A stretch of DNA of 64,000 nucleotides from Hyparrhenia diplandra (GCA_015847255.1 JADLZK010010453.1:226653-290652), one strand, 5' to 3'. Counted from the first letter of the stretch, positions 47,786-59,316 are shown. A program made the numbers and translations. Notes: a model not told the origin generated them from the sequence alone.

Positions 47786-48917
47786 TACTGTGTAACTTGC
47801 AATTGTATTGGCTAGAATAGAGAATCAGCTCTGCTTGAATGTAAAATCTCTATTATTAATTTCAGCATCTCAGTTGTTCTAGCATCCTTGCACACTGGAT
47901 ATATATGCCCCCACTTTATATACCCAGTTGATTTTGGAATGGAGTGTTGTTTCAAACATAATTTTTGTGGGAGTAACTCTGCAAGAATCTGTGGCATCCA
48001 GTAGCACACTAGCTTCCTCAGCATGTGTTTCGAGTAAAATAGTAGGCGCTAAATTTATTATTCACTAATCTTTGAAGTGTGTAATGGGCTTCCTCTCTAA
48101 ACAGAATGTCTAAATGTTATAGAATCACCAATTTTTACCGATTGACACGGGTATGGTCACTTTAATAGCACAATGAAATTGTACTGCATATATTCAATGT
48201 CCATGGTTTTACTCATTTATGATTTGAGATATTTAATAAACAGCAAAGTTTCAAAGTTTCTTCTGGGCAGCAGTTTGCATGTATACAGTGCACTCTTGTT
48301 TTTTTTGGGCTATTGCAGTCACCAGATTTTAGCTCCTATCTAAAATTTTCATTGCTTTTGTTGTTCAGAGTAGTTTTAACAATGGTTTTTACTACCATTG
48401 TATAAGAGACACCTCTGGAAGTGGTATATTACTGCATGGACTTTAATCATTGATATCTGTGCAACATATAATATACATCTGTTCATCATATGATGCTATG
48501 AGACACCTCCCTTAAAACTTCATGTTATCTGAATTTGATTTTACTTCTATGTGTCTTGTTAAAGAAATCCAACTTTCATCTGTAGGTCATGAAGATAAAT
48601 GGATGATCCCACGTCAGTGAAATGCTAGGCTAAACTGGAAGGAGAAAGGAGGGCTGCTAGCATTCTAAGAGGGATCCAATTATGTTAGTATTTTACTACG
48701 ATAGGAACTTGTACTGTGAACAAAAATTGTGCCATGTATCATATGGATGGTAGTCATTGTAATGCAACAAATTATTCTTTATAGTATATGGCTGAGTACC
48801 TTATTTCTTCCAATGTGTTTGGATGGTTTTGCATTGCTCGTTTAATTGTACGAGCATGATCTCTATTGTTCTATATATTAATTTATTGTGATATTAATGA
48901 CTGAATGGTTTTTTCCT

Positions 48918-49200
48918 TACAACACATATAAGTGTTGCAATAGACCAAATATATATGTAACGACAAGCCCTATAGGCTATTCACCCATGGTCTGTACAAA
49001 CACATATAAGTGTTGCCATAACCCATCATTATGCGTTGCAACTTTACAACGGTTATTAGCACAGGTTACCAACATATAAATAAGTGTTGTAATAGATCCT
49101 TACAACGCCACTTTAGGTAACGCATATTAGATGCGGCGTTGGTATAGACCCGCCAACACATATATGGATTTTTTGCAACGCATATTTGCATTGCAAAAGG
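48918..49200. repeat. Subterminal repeats of the CACTA element, right end
   Basis: AACACATATAAGTGTTGC at about 48,922 and 49,000; variants ACATATAAATAAGTGTTGT near 49,072 and AACACATATATGG near 49,154. Left-end relatives are CAACACATATCAAGCAACG near 44,079 and CAACACATGTGAAACG near 44,128. Such repeats bind the transposase in En/Spm. Confidence 0.6.
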
Positions 49201-49221
49201 GGGTGTCATTTTGTAGTGCCT

Positions 49222-51440
49222 GAAGGGTTAAAAAGCAGGTGAACATCCTAACAAGGCACAAAAGGAAGCGACTGAGTACCACCTCTAGACCAAACCACGG
49301 GGCGAGGCGGAGGCGCACGTCGGCCCTCCGACGCAGGCCGGGGTTGAGGCGTCATCGGACGCAGGGTCGCAGGAGTCCGACATCCACGGGGGGAGGGACG
49401 CTTGCCGCGCGACACCGCACTCGCACCCATGCCCCGCCGACATCCATCATCGCCGTGGTGAGGAACGGCACCCAAGACTGCGTCGGTGACGTTGAGCCCG
49501 ACGCCGCCCTCCAAGATGTCCTCACCAAGCCTCCTCCTCCCCTCCTCGTGGCGGGCCGCCCCCATGGTCGCCTTCGCCCACCATCGCCCGTCGCGCCGGG
49601 CCGGAAGCTCAACGCTGGCATCCGGAAGAGGCCGTCCCGCCCCCTCGTGGCCCTCTGGCCCCGCGGGCCCGCGGTGACCCTTCGCCGAGAGCCGCGGCCG
49701 CCGGCCGCCACCGGTCGCCGAAGAGCTCGCTCCCATGGAGCTCATCATCGCCGGCGCCATCGTGCTTGTCATCTCCCGAGCATGACGATGCCGAGCTCGG
49801 ATGACCGGCATCGAGCTCACCGACGACGACAAAGAAGAGCTCTCGGGGGCCTGAGCCCAAGGTCGGCCGCCAAGCCGAGCCCCTCCGTCCCTCCCGCTTC
49901 CGGGTAATCTCCCCGCCGCCCGAGCACGGGGAGGAGGGTTCGGGGCCGGACACGACCATGTGCCACGCCACCACGGCAACGAAGACAAAAAGAACTCCAC
50001 CCGGGGCCACCCGCTCGACTCCTCCCTCCTCCGGCGCGCCGCCCTCGATGGTGCTTTTCACCGCCGACCGGAGAGTCGACCGCGGGGTCACGGGCTTGAT
50101 CACCGCGCAGTGAGCCGCGGGACGCGCCCGCCGTGTTCGACACCGCCGCCGTGCCCGGAGAACTCATTTGGGCTCCGGTGGGGACGCCGGCTCCGGCTGG
50201 GGTTGGCGACGCCGAGAGCTCTGGCGATTGCTTTCGGCACCGACTTCGGCCGACCCGTCATCACCTCCGCGCGACAAGCCGCCGCTTTCGCCTTCCGCAC
50301 GAGCGCGCTGGACAACGATGGGCGCCCGGCTCGGGCCGGGAAGGAGGTCGAGGCCCGAAAGGGCTTATCACCCCCACACGAAGAGCACGAGCTCCGCCGC
50401 AGGTGCCGCAAACCTCACGCGCCAAATGGAGGAGAGCTCAAACAAAAAGAAGGGCACTTACCGCCGACGCCGCCGCGCTCGGGGAGTGCCGGGGCTCCCG
50501 CCCCTCCCCCCCCCCCCGGTCACCAACGCCGTAGAACTCCACCGGTCGTCATCGAGATCGGCGGCGTTCGCAGCCCTCGAACGGGGCCTTGTCCCCGTCA
50601 TCTCCCATACTTCGGAGAGCTCGACGCTGCGGGCGGGGTTTGATGACCACAACCTCGCGGGAGCGGCGCCTTTCGATGATGTGGTTCACCGTCAATCCAG
50701 CGTCACGCCAGCGCCTTGATCTTGGCCACGGCCGCCGCCACGACCGCCTTCTCGCATCAGAAGGGGTTTCGCGCCATAGCTCGCTCCTCGCCGAAGGTAC
50801 GTCCGGTGTACCGCGGCGCTCTTGAAAGGAGTCGCCGCTCTTCGTAGAACCACTCCTCCTCCAACGAGTGTTCGCCGTCGGAAAGTCGTCCACCGGAAAG
50901 GTCTCGCGAACCTTCCCGCGGAGTCGCAGCGGCACGCAGCGATCAGGGCCGGTCCGCCGCCCCTTGGCCAGCGCTAAAGGCTGAATCTTGGCGAAGATGT
51001 AATGCTTGAAGAGCTCCCGCTTGGGGGAATTCCCAACCAACCCTCGCAGAGCATAGTAAAGGTCGAGAGGAGCAGCACCCCATTCGGCGGCAGGTGCCGG
51101 AGCTTGACGCCCCAAGACATGATCACCGCCGGAGGAAGTCATCGGGCGGCATGCCCAACCCGCGCCGTGGAACGCGACGAACGAGACGACGAGCCCGGGC
51201 GGCGGGTCGGGCTCCGCGTGCGGCGCCGCCGGATGATCCACTCCTCCGCCTCCGTCGCGTGGGGACGGCGGCCACCGACGAGGCTACACCGCTCAATCAA
51301 GTCCTCCGTCACCAACGAACGCCGCCAGAGCCCATCTTGCGCCCGAGAGGGCTCGCCGCGATGCAGGGGAGGTGGAGGATTGAATCTGTGTGCCGATCAC
51401 CGGCGCCGGGTTTCTCTTCTTCCGAACTCGCGTGAAGGAA
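49222..51440 (-). pseudogene. Antisense ORF of the Tat-like element, N-terminal Transposase_28-like part
   Basis: On the minus strand, starting about 50-100 bp after a TATA box, the sequence reads AEEWIIRR, then EPDPPPGLVVSFVAFHGAGW. It continues with WGVKLRHLPPNGVLLLSTF in another frame and ELFKHYIFAKIQPL. I recognise this series as the N-terminal domain of Pfam Transposase_28 (putative gypsy-type transposon protein). Downstream come REVVVIKPRPQRRALRS and a GC-rich linker to the coiled-coil part beyond the CACTA insertion. The name transposase is historic; the function is unknown. It lies opposite to the element's own transcription. At least four frame changes break it. Confidence 0.65.
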
Positions 51441-51482
51441 GGCGGGTAATGGGAAGGTGACCCCACCCCACGATCTCCTGCC

Positions 51483-51490
51483 ATTTATAG
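51483..51490 (-). promoter_or_regulatory. TATA box of the antisense Transposase_28-like ORF
   Basis: The minus strand reads GAGCCCTATAAATGGCAGG, a consensus plant TATA box in otherwise GC-rich sequence, placed just upstream of the antisense ORF. Confidence 0.6.
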
Positions 51491-51495
51491 GGCTC

Positions 51496-53185
51496 CGCCA
51501 TGATGGAGGCGTCGAGGCGAAACCGTCTGGGGGGCCCGCCACGCACCACGTCCACACGTAACCGACTCCAGATCGGTGGCGCCGCACGACGCCCGGCAGA
51601 AGGTCGAACCGACGCCCGTCTTAATGGCGCGACTCCTTCCCAACGGTAAAAATCTTAACGGTAAGATCCCAACGGCCATTTTTACCCGGCAAGAAGCTAA
51701 AATCCGAGGGTTCGGCCTAACGGCCCGATCGCCGAGCCGGGAGGAGGGTAAGCTCGCAGCGCGAGCTTATTGACCCCAGGATCCGAAGGCAAGCTCAAAC
51801 CCGAGCTCTAGACGCCGCCCCAGAGACGCAGGCGCGCGCTCCGCGGAGCGACACCGACGGCCCGAGCTCGAAGAGCTCGGAGGCTCCCGCCCACGCGCGC
51901 CCGGCCCTCGAAGAGCCGCGAATCAAGCTCACTGAGCCCGAAGACGACCCACCGCCGATCAAACGAACGAGCAGCAAGCTCACGCGCCGTCCGGCCCGGC
52001 CCGATAACGGCGGCGCAGGCGCGGTCGCGGGACGGCGGCAAAGCGGCAGGCGGCATAACCGCTACATCCGACGGTAATTTTCCAACGCCCGGATATTGAT
52101 AACTAGTCCTTACCGCAGTCGAGCACATACGAAGCAGCCCGAACGATCGCAGAGCTCGGGTCCCTACCGAGCACGACTTGTCCTAGGTTCAAAGGCCGGC
52201 CCCACGGGGTTCGACGGCCGCCCGGGAACACCACGGCGAGGGGCGCTAAGGCGGGCAGCATCGACGGCGCCCCGCCCCGGGCTCACGAACGAGCTCGGGG
52301 GCTTCCGCCCTAGCGCGCTCGGGTCGCCAAAGGAGGCCGAAAGACAACCTTAGGTTATCCTCTCACGATGAGGAGACTCAAGTCCTCGAGCTCCCCGAAC
52401 GAGCTCGGGGAACCGTAAAGGTTGCGCCTTTGGAACACGAGGTCGGTCCACCACCGACCACAACGAATGAGCACGAGCTTGACCTCCCCGAACCACCCGC
52501 TATCACCACCGAGCACTCGATTCCGGCCTAACGAGGCAAAATCGAGCCCGAGCTCACCCTCCACGGGCCACCGCGGCGAGGGATGGGTCGACGAGCCCAC
52601 GAAAAACTCTAACAGTGGTCTCCACGAGAATCCACCTTTCTCGCTGAACCTCGTGCATGTGCTCGAAACATTGCCGAAATAACGCGGCGACTCCGGGATG
52701 CGGGGTCGGGCCCACGGCCGACCACACCTCTAAAGAGCCTTCGAGCTTGACCTCCCGAACTACCCACTATCAGCTCACCGAGCACTCGATTCCAGCCAAC
52801 AAGGCAAAATCGAGCCCGAGCACATCCCCTTTTACGGCCTCGTGCAGTAACGGGAAAACAAACACCTATAAAAAAGCCTCCGCGCGAACCTCACGTTCCC
52901 GCGGAGCCTCGGGGGCTACGCCCGCGGATGCGCTCGAGCGCGCCCGCGGAAATGACCAAATGCCTCCGAGACGAAACCCGAGCAAAAGAAGGGATACGGG
53001 GGCTACTCTGTGCGAGTCGTGCGACGAAAAACGACGAGCCAAGCACGAGCACCTCGCCCGATGAGTTCGAGACCTCACGTCTAACTGCGATCAAGATCTC
53101 GCCGACACAAGACGAAATCGACATTAAGCACTCGAGGTAATGAAGGGCATCCCGAAGGTGATCCGAACCCCTACCCATTCATCAT
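51496..53185. other. GC-rich region between the two antisense units, rich in GAGCTC
   Basis: No domain on either strand. CGAGCTC, GAGCTCGGGG and related words recur often. A (TA)n run lies at 53,191-53,203 just beyond. Confidence 0.4.
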
Positions 53186-53804
53186 TCATAGATATATATA
53201 TATACATAGGGGTATGAATACATGACCCAAGCAGGAGATTACGAAAGCAAAAGGGGCACAAAAGAGGTCCCGGCTACGGCAGCCCCCGCGGCAGCGACGC
53301 CCTATGACTACACCGAGCTCATGAACCCTGCGGCCGAGGAGCGCCTTGCGGTCCTTGTCGAGCTTCAGCTTGGTGACGAAGACCTCGCTGGGCCGATCAA
53401 AGTGCCGCCGCGACCTCTCGTTCGGCGAGCTACTCCTCCGCAAGGAGGGCACCGACGTCGACTCGAAAGATAAGCCGGGAAGGAGGACGACTCACCTGCG
53501 TCAGGCCGACGGCGTTCGCATTGATACGCCGCGCATCGCGAGCTCCCGCTCTAGGCGGCCGATGAGCGCCGCCCCTCACATCCCCTTGACCTCGGCGCAG
53601 CCCTCGAGGCCGAGACGGACTCGGCGTCGCCGCCTCTCGAGAGAGGAGGAGGAGGCGGCGCCGGAGCCGGAGGGGGAGGGCATGGCCGGCGGCGCCGGGG
53701 ATCGGCCCGGCGACGCAGTTGCGGCGGGAGGACGGGCCCGCCTCCGCCGATGACGACGCCCCTCCTCCCCGGCCGCCTCGTGTCCCGAAGATCCCGCCCT
53801 CCAT
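53186..53804 (-). CDS. Second antisense ORF unit of the Tat-like element (unknown)
   Basis: On the minus strand a TATA-like GGTTATAAATCGG (53,892-53,899) lies about 90 bp before an ATG at 53,804. The product begins MEGGIFGTRGGRGGGASSS and is Gly/Arg/Ala-rich. A donor-like GGTGAG lies near 53,491. The last block (53,452-53,186) reads SSPNERSRRHFDRPSEVFVT, then LKLDKDRKALLGRRVHELG and ends with a hydrophobic stretch. No family recognised. An intron is possible but no convincing acceptor was found. Confidence 0.3.
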
Positions 53805-53891
53805 CTCTAAGGCAAAGAAGTCTCTCGAAGGAGAGAAGAAGGACGCGGGAGGTGGAAGGCGGTGCCCCCCTCCTCGACCCCGAGTCCCCGA

Positions 53892-53899
53892 TTTATAAC
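53892..53899 (-). promoter_or_regulatory. TATA-like box of the second antisense unit
   Basis: The minus strand reads GGTTATAAATCGG about 90 bp upstream of the ATG at 53,804. Confidence 0.4.
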
Positions 53900-53910
53900 C
53901 GGAAGGCAAC

Positions 53911-55205
53911 GGTCCGCCTCCCGCACACAGGGGACGCCCGACAAGCTCCCACGATCTCCGCCCCACGACGCACGATCTACGAGGAACCGCCATCAACGGC
54001 AAAGAACACACGAGGACCCGCCATAACCATGGCCAATCGCAAGGGTGCACGAGCGCCCGCATTAACCGCCGACGTGACGGAGCGGCCGACGACGCTTCGG
54101 ATTTCGAGAAACCGTCATGCGAGCAGCCCACCCGAGCCCCTCGGAAGAGCTCACCCGACACAGAGCCCTTTGATCCCCCCCGACGGACTCCCGCCCGACC
54201 TAAGCTTCTCCAAGCTCTTCGAGGGATCTCTCAACAGACCTCGAGGCCGCCCGAGCTCCCCAACAACGAGCCCCGCGCGGAGCTACCCCGAAGAGCCCGG
54301 CTCCAGTCTGCGGGCACGAGGGCTGGCCACCAACTCTCTGACACGGCCAACCATCCCCTGACGAATCTCTGTAGCCATGCGAGGCTACAGAGACAGGAGG
54401 AGGACAGTCAATCATATCGTCGTACCCGTCAACTCCAACGGGGGCCGACGGGTGCATGCCTCAAGACCGAACCTTCACGCACGGCATGGGCGACCCCCCA
54501 CGCCGAGAGGACGTTTTCCGACTCGATTAGGGACAAGTCTAGCCTTTCCACTCAACGGATAAAATGTCGAAGAGCTCGATGCAACGGTCGAACGCCGAGG
54601 CACGGAGCTCGGGCGCGAGCTCACCGCCGCAGGCCCAAAGGTCAGCTCGACTCGAAGAGCCCTTGCGCCATCCCAAAGTGGTGAGAGCCGGAGCACTTCG
54701 CGAAGCGGCATCGACGGCCCACGCCCGAGCGCTCAACGTGGGCTCGGGGCTTCGTTTGTGCGCGTCCGTCCCGAAGGCCACGACGACCTGCTGGCCTCCC
54801 CGAGGAGGAAGCACCTCGCCTCCGCAACCCCCAGGGCTCGGGGACCACGGAAGTCGGGCCCCTCGTAATCCGAGGTCGATCCACTAGCCGATCGTACGAA
54901 CGAGTTAACAAACCCGGGCCTCACCTGGACCATCCGACACTCAGCCACCGAGCGCCGACCTTGACCCGAAAGGCTAGATCGGCCCGAGCTCACCATCTCC
55001 CGCACGGCGAAAGACGGTCCACGGTCGATGAGCCCACGACAACTCTAAAAGCCCTTCGTGAAGAGCTCACAGCCTCCTCACGGAGCCCTGGCTACACCCG
55101 AGTGCGCCGCACTCCACGCCCAAGACTTTCCCCTACTCGAGAACCTCCGCGACAAAAGCCACCGTGCAAAACAGCGTCTGGGAGAGACTCCCCTCTCTCC
55201 CAAAC
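53911..55205. other. 3' internal region of the Tat-like element
   Basis: GC-rich, ORFs open in most frames, no domain seen. It ends with CTCGGGGGCTACTG before the 3' LTR. Confidence 0.4.
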
Positions 55206-55218
55206 GCTCGGGGGCTAC
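55206..55218 (+). other. Polypurine tract of the Tat-like element
   Basis: GCTCGGGGGCTAC immediately precedes the 3' LTR; the G run is the likely primer for plus-strand synthesis. Confidence 0.55.
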
Positions 55219-56537
55219 TGTGGGGGATCGATATTCGGGACGCTAAGGATGAGCTCCCCGCTCGACGTCAACAAGCTGAGAGCCCGCTCGGCCAACGCGA
55301 AGAGGTCCCTATCCTCCAAAGAGCTCCGCGCTCATGGACAAGCTCCGCCGTTGCGACCGACGCCGCATGAGCTCTCGGAACCAAGGGACACATTCTCGCC
55401 TCAAGAGAGCTCTCCCCGAGTGAGCTCTCATCCGCATGACGACGACCTTTTATACGAGGACCTCTTCCCGCCTCGCCCGAGCTCGAGCTCAACGGACCCC
55501 GCGACGGCAGAAGAGCTCGCCTATCTTCCACGTGAAGCCAGCAAGTACGGAGTTGGCCAACCGCTCTCGACAAGAAATCAGTAGCCACGCAGCGCTACAG
55601 CTACAGAGGGAGGTCCTTTCCGTCACACCGCCATACCCCATCGACTCCAACAGTGTTGCCACAGTTTCCTCAAGTACAATCGACGTGCGCAAGCCACATC
55701 CGTGGTATGGCCGCGCCCATGTCGACGGGATCGATTCCTACCACAATTAAGGACGGCACGACGCCGAACCACCGCCCAAACCTCGATTCGCGCGTACGTC
55801 GGCGGTCAATTTCAGCATCCAGGCCTCCAAAGAGCTCGAAGACGACTCCTGCCCGGCCAAAGAGCTCGCCCAGAGAGCTCCCTCGCCGTACCCCGTCGCA
55901 TCCAACAACTCTGCTGCGATCTCCTACGGGTACATGCGGAGCGCATCTCTGCGTCAGCAGCATGGCCGCCCCTCCCATACCGAAGAGACGGCTTCCAACT
56001 ATGATAGAAGACAGGGCGACACTTGACCATCGCCCAGACCCGGATTCCCGCGTACGACGACGACCGGTTCCGACGTCCAAAGCTACCGAGAGCTCAGAGA
56101 GAGCTCCTGGCCAATCAACGAGCTCGTTCGGAGAGCTCTTTCACCTACCCGCCGCTCCTTGGTTTCTTGTTCTACCCACTCTCACCTCAACTCGGAGAGC
56201 TCATATGTCCCGCTCCCCTTGCCACTATAAAGGAGGGCGGGGCTCAGCCGAGGAGAGAGGCGAGACAACACACTCAAACACCCTCACTCACCCTCATATT
56301 GGCACTAGCCTCAATCACAGAGACTTGGGAGTCCGCTCCCTCTCTCGATCCGCTTGTACGCACCCCGGTATGAGCGTTTGAGCTCGGATAGTGATCACAC
56401 TGGACTAGGGAGCCTGATCTTGCCCCGAACCAGTATAAACATTGTGTCATTGTCTCTAGAGCTAGGCCATTCGGAGAACGCACTAGCCCGGTCGACATCT
56501 TGTGACGGTGGTCGCCGCGATATCGAGACCACCGACA
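55219..56537 (+). repeat. 3' LTR of the Tat-like element
   Basis: Starts TGTGGGGGATCGATATTCGG and ends CCACCGACA, followed by the duplication CTCTA. Many small indels separate it from its partner. Confidence 0.85.
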
Positions 56538-56573
56538 CTCTACTTCTAGTGTTGTCTTCCAAAATGTGCAGGT

Positions 56574-58494
56574 GTGTGCGATGAAAAGGAGGACGAGGTT
56601 CTTGCTCATAACCATGCCATACTTGACAAGAGAACTAACAAGATAGTCAACGTAGATGACCAATTTGTTGCTACCCCAAGTTTGATCCATGACAACGTTG
56701 GAGGTAAAAATTCAGAGATACGATCAATTGTTTATGAACCATCACCAGATCTGAAAGGTAATGAAAATAATTTTGATACGATCTTAGAATACAAATTAGT
56801 GAGCAACAATGATGACACCCTTGTTTCAGTTGGAATTGAACACACACAAAATCTTTTGTGCTAATTTGATTGATCCACATGCTGGTACAAGTGCTGAAAT
56901 TTTGAAAACTAATAACCATTGTTCAATCATGAAAGATCATTGTTATTCTTTGATTGATATAAATGCTACTTTACATGCTAATAAAATTAACCATGTGAAT
57001 TTGATTACTCATGCTGAACTCTTCACAAAAATATCCCCCGCTGAATGTATGTTCTATGTCAAGTTTGATGAGTTTGTTGATATCAATAAAATGCTTGAAA
57101 GTGTTCTTCATATATCATCTATGAAATCTTTGGATAGCATATATAGTTGCAAGTTCACATTAAACTTGATCGGACACTATGTTGAAAATAAATTTTATGC
57201 TTGTGCCCTATGCATAACATGTGACAAGCTTACTGAATTTAAGTTGAATAAAATTAGTAATACAACATGTGAACCATACTTTTGTATATTTGAGATGAAG
57301 AGATTGTTTAGTACTTGTTGTTCAAGACAATCCAAGTTATTTCCATGCTCATATGCTTCTTTGAAAGAAAGAAATATTGTGCAAACATGTTCTATTCGTT
57401 CAACCAATGTTTTCGCATCGACAATTGGAGCCATGGAGTTTGAAAGGTATACCTCTAAACACTTGAATACATTGTGCCAAGCTAATGTTTACAATTCCAT
57501 GGATATTTCACTGCCATCTTTTCATATGAACCATGTCACTAGGATGAAACATGATAACCTGAATCAAATGTGTGGTTTAAAAGAAATCTTTGTGCTACCA
57601 TTTTCAAAACTGATTTCAGGTTCACAAAATTTGAGAAATTGTTTTTCTCATAGGAAAGGAAGTAATGTGAATGTGAATTTTAAAGAAGGCAATGAACAAT
57701 CTTCATTAAGTGATCATAGCAATTGGCATATGCATCCACTCTCTATTTTCTTTCGATTGTTTTCAGGAGAACAAAAGCATAGGACGATTTTCCTGGATGG
57801 GAGGAAGGATGATACAGCTATGCCAAAGACATCAACATTCACTCAAAATTCTAAGGATTCATTCAAGGTGAAAGCTAAACTTGATTCTAACTCTTTTTGG
57901 TTTCCAACAACAAGACTACTACTTGGTTTATATGATTACAGATCCAAACACCTTGCTGTGATGGAGGAACAAGATTGTGATAGAGAAATCACATCCAACC
58001 CTATTGGCCTAGCACAATTGCTGAGCCTAGACGGTTTAGAGTCGAGGACGACTCCTTTTCAAGAGGGGGAGGATGATATGACCACGCCAACCTCACTGAC
58101 CTCACCGACCTCCATGTCGACCTCGTCGACATCCACGCCGACCTCTATGCTGGCCTTGTCGACCTCTATATTGGCCTTGTCGACCTCTACACTGATCACG
58201 ACATCAAGCAAGCTGTTACAACATTCCAACCACGCTACACCAACCCATGTCTTTGATGGATCGAATACAAAACTACAACGCAAGGTGCACGCGCTACTTT
58301 GTGAAACTCATTTTACCATTAAAGAGAATTATATACTGCCTAAATCTTGCACATTGCTAATGCTCAGGTTCGCTAAGGAGAATGACATAACATACAAGGC
58401 GATGAACACAGAGAAGAATCAAGCTCGAGCAAGACCAGTCCTGCAGAACAGTCCGAAAGAAATGTTCATAACTTTTGTTTCCCAAAAGCTATGA
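56574..58494 (+). CDS. Unknown ORF of the outer element (second half), 561 codons open, running into the 3' LTR
   Basis: A first frame (56,574-56,864) reads CDEKEDEVLAHNHAILD. After one shift a long frame, open from 56,809 to 58,494, continues with CANLIDPHAGTSAEILKTNN and MFYVKFDEFVDINKMLESVL. It further reads KFYACALCITCDKLTEFKLN and MKHDNLNQMCGLKEIFVLPF. It is Cys/His/Asn-rich with no transmembrane segment and no recognisable catalytic motif. Near the end TPFQEGEDDM is encoded over the polypurine tract, a feature I know from the C-terminus of many Ty3/gypsy polyproteins. After that the frame runs into the LTR, encoding Thr/Ser/Pro repeats. It may be a diverged pol remnant or a separate gene, and I cannot tell which. 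Confidence 0.5.
58060..58073 (+). other. Polypurine tract of the outer element
   Basis: CAAGAGGGGGAGGA directly precedes the 3' LTR. Confidence 0.68.
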
Positions 58495-59316
58495 ATGTGA
58501 ATGAGCACTTGTTGGAAAACTCTTGAAGTCTAGTTTCTGATGAATCAAGCCTCGGCCTGTTTCAAGTTCGGGTTATGGCTGCCGACCTCTTTTAGTGAAG
58601 ACTGCTCCGAAGTTCAACAGTCAGCATGAAGTCCAAGTTCGAATGCAAAACTGTACCATTATACAAAGTGTCGTGGTGCATGGTATACATGGTTGGAAAG
58701 ATCATCAAGTTAGCTTTTCAACGCATCCAACCATTCGTCTTTTGGACTTCCCAATAAGGAGTTATTGCCTAATTACTGAAGACTGCTCTGGAGGCCAACA
58801 GTCGCGCGAGGCCACTTCGGGAGTTGATTTCGTGGAGGCCTTTTCACATTCTTAGTCTTTTCATTTCCATCCCGAGTTTACACCTATCTAGTAGGCTTTT
58901 AGCTAGTATAAATACTCCATAGCATCATTGTAATCTCAGACTTTTGATAATTGAAATATAGAACCCCTTTGTTCAGTCAGAGTGCTAACAAATTCAAAGA
59001 GAGATCTCTACCCCTTGCTCTTGTGATTTCCTTCGCGGGATTGCAGAAGCGGCGGCTTCATCCGCTCCCAATTGGTGCTCCTACTCCCTTTAAGGTTCTC
59101 CTTGATTGATTGTAGGCTGTGTTGGTTGGTTCTTTGAGAGTGTGGTTGGGCGAATCCTCGATTCAGGTTGCCGGTTAAAGACGGTGGTTGGCTTCAAGTT
59201 TTATTCGTCAGGTTGCACTAGTTATCGCTGCTTGCAGCAAGTTATCTTGGCTTCTTTGAAGCTAGTTATCTGAAGATCATCCTACGTCGTGAAGATCGGG
59301 ACACCGTGACGTATCA
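58074..59316 (+). repeat. 3' LTR of the outer element
   Basis: Partner of 35,589-36,836; ends GACGTATCA and is followed by CTAGG. The first bases carry the end of the 561-codon open frame. Confidence 0.9.

Larger units (their letters stand above)
44052..49218. mobile_element. CACTA (En/Spm) DNA transposon, non-autonomous as read
   Basis: The left end is CACTACAAGACAAAACCCC. The right end, reverse-complemented, is CACTACAAAATGACACCCCC. The three-base duplication CCT flanks it (44,049-44,051; 49,219-49,221), as CACTA elements require. The ends carry subterminal repeats of the type ACACATATAAGTGTTGC. The interior is AT-rich. I could read no TNP2/TNPD-type transposase; the only gene-like piece is near 46,080-46,440. 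It interrupts the antisense ORF of the Tat-like element. A Stowaway MITE sits inside it. Confidence 0.9.
39804..56537 (+). mobile_element. Nested Tat-like LTR retrotransposon with antisense ORFs, no recognisable pol
   Basis: LTRs of about 1.3 kb (39,804 to about 41,090; 55,219-56,537) start TGTGGGGGATCGATATTC. The duplication CTCTA flanks the element (39,799-39,803; 56,538-56,542). A PBS-like site follows the first LTR and a polypurine tract (GCTCGGGGGCTAC) precedes the second, so it runs +. Without the CACTA element inside, it is about 11.6 kb. The interior is GC-rich. I found no sense-strand protease, reverse transcriptase or integrase. Instead the minus strand carries a Transposase_28-like ORF (51.4-42.9 kb) and a second small ORF unit. 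Antisense ORFs are known from Tat-lineage gypsy elements such as RIRE2-type elements of rice, which is why I use that name. Confidence 0.8.
35589..59316 (+). mobile_element. Outer LTR retrotransposon: gag and unknown ORF, no pol
   Basis: LTRs of about 1.25 kb at 35,589-36,836 and 58,074-59,316 start TGATATGACC and end GACGTATCA. The duplication CTAGG flanks the element (35,584-35,588 and 59,317-59,321). PBS and PPT give + orientation. Without the nested element the internal part is only about 4.5 kb: an A-rich leader, gag, and a long unrecognised coding region. No protease, reverse transcriptase or integrase was found, so this is a gag-bearing non-autonomous element of the TR-GAG kind. By eye the LTRs differ at about two dozen substitutions over 1.24 kb, so insertion is fairly recent. 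The host sequence is an enolase exon. Confidence 0.87.

Noticed and set aside
39769..56571. An intron with GT at 39,769, a perfect TACTAAC branch-like site at 39,784 and AG at 56,571, into which the Tat-like element would have inserted
   Set aside because: The upstream frame ends naturally at MQDM with TGA overlapping the supposed donor, and the reading phases do not join.
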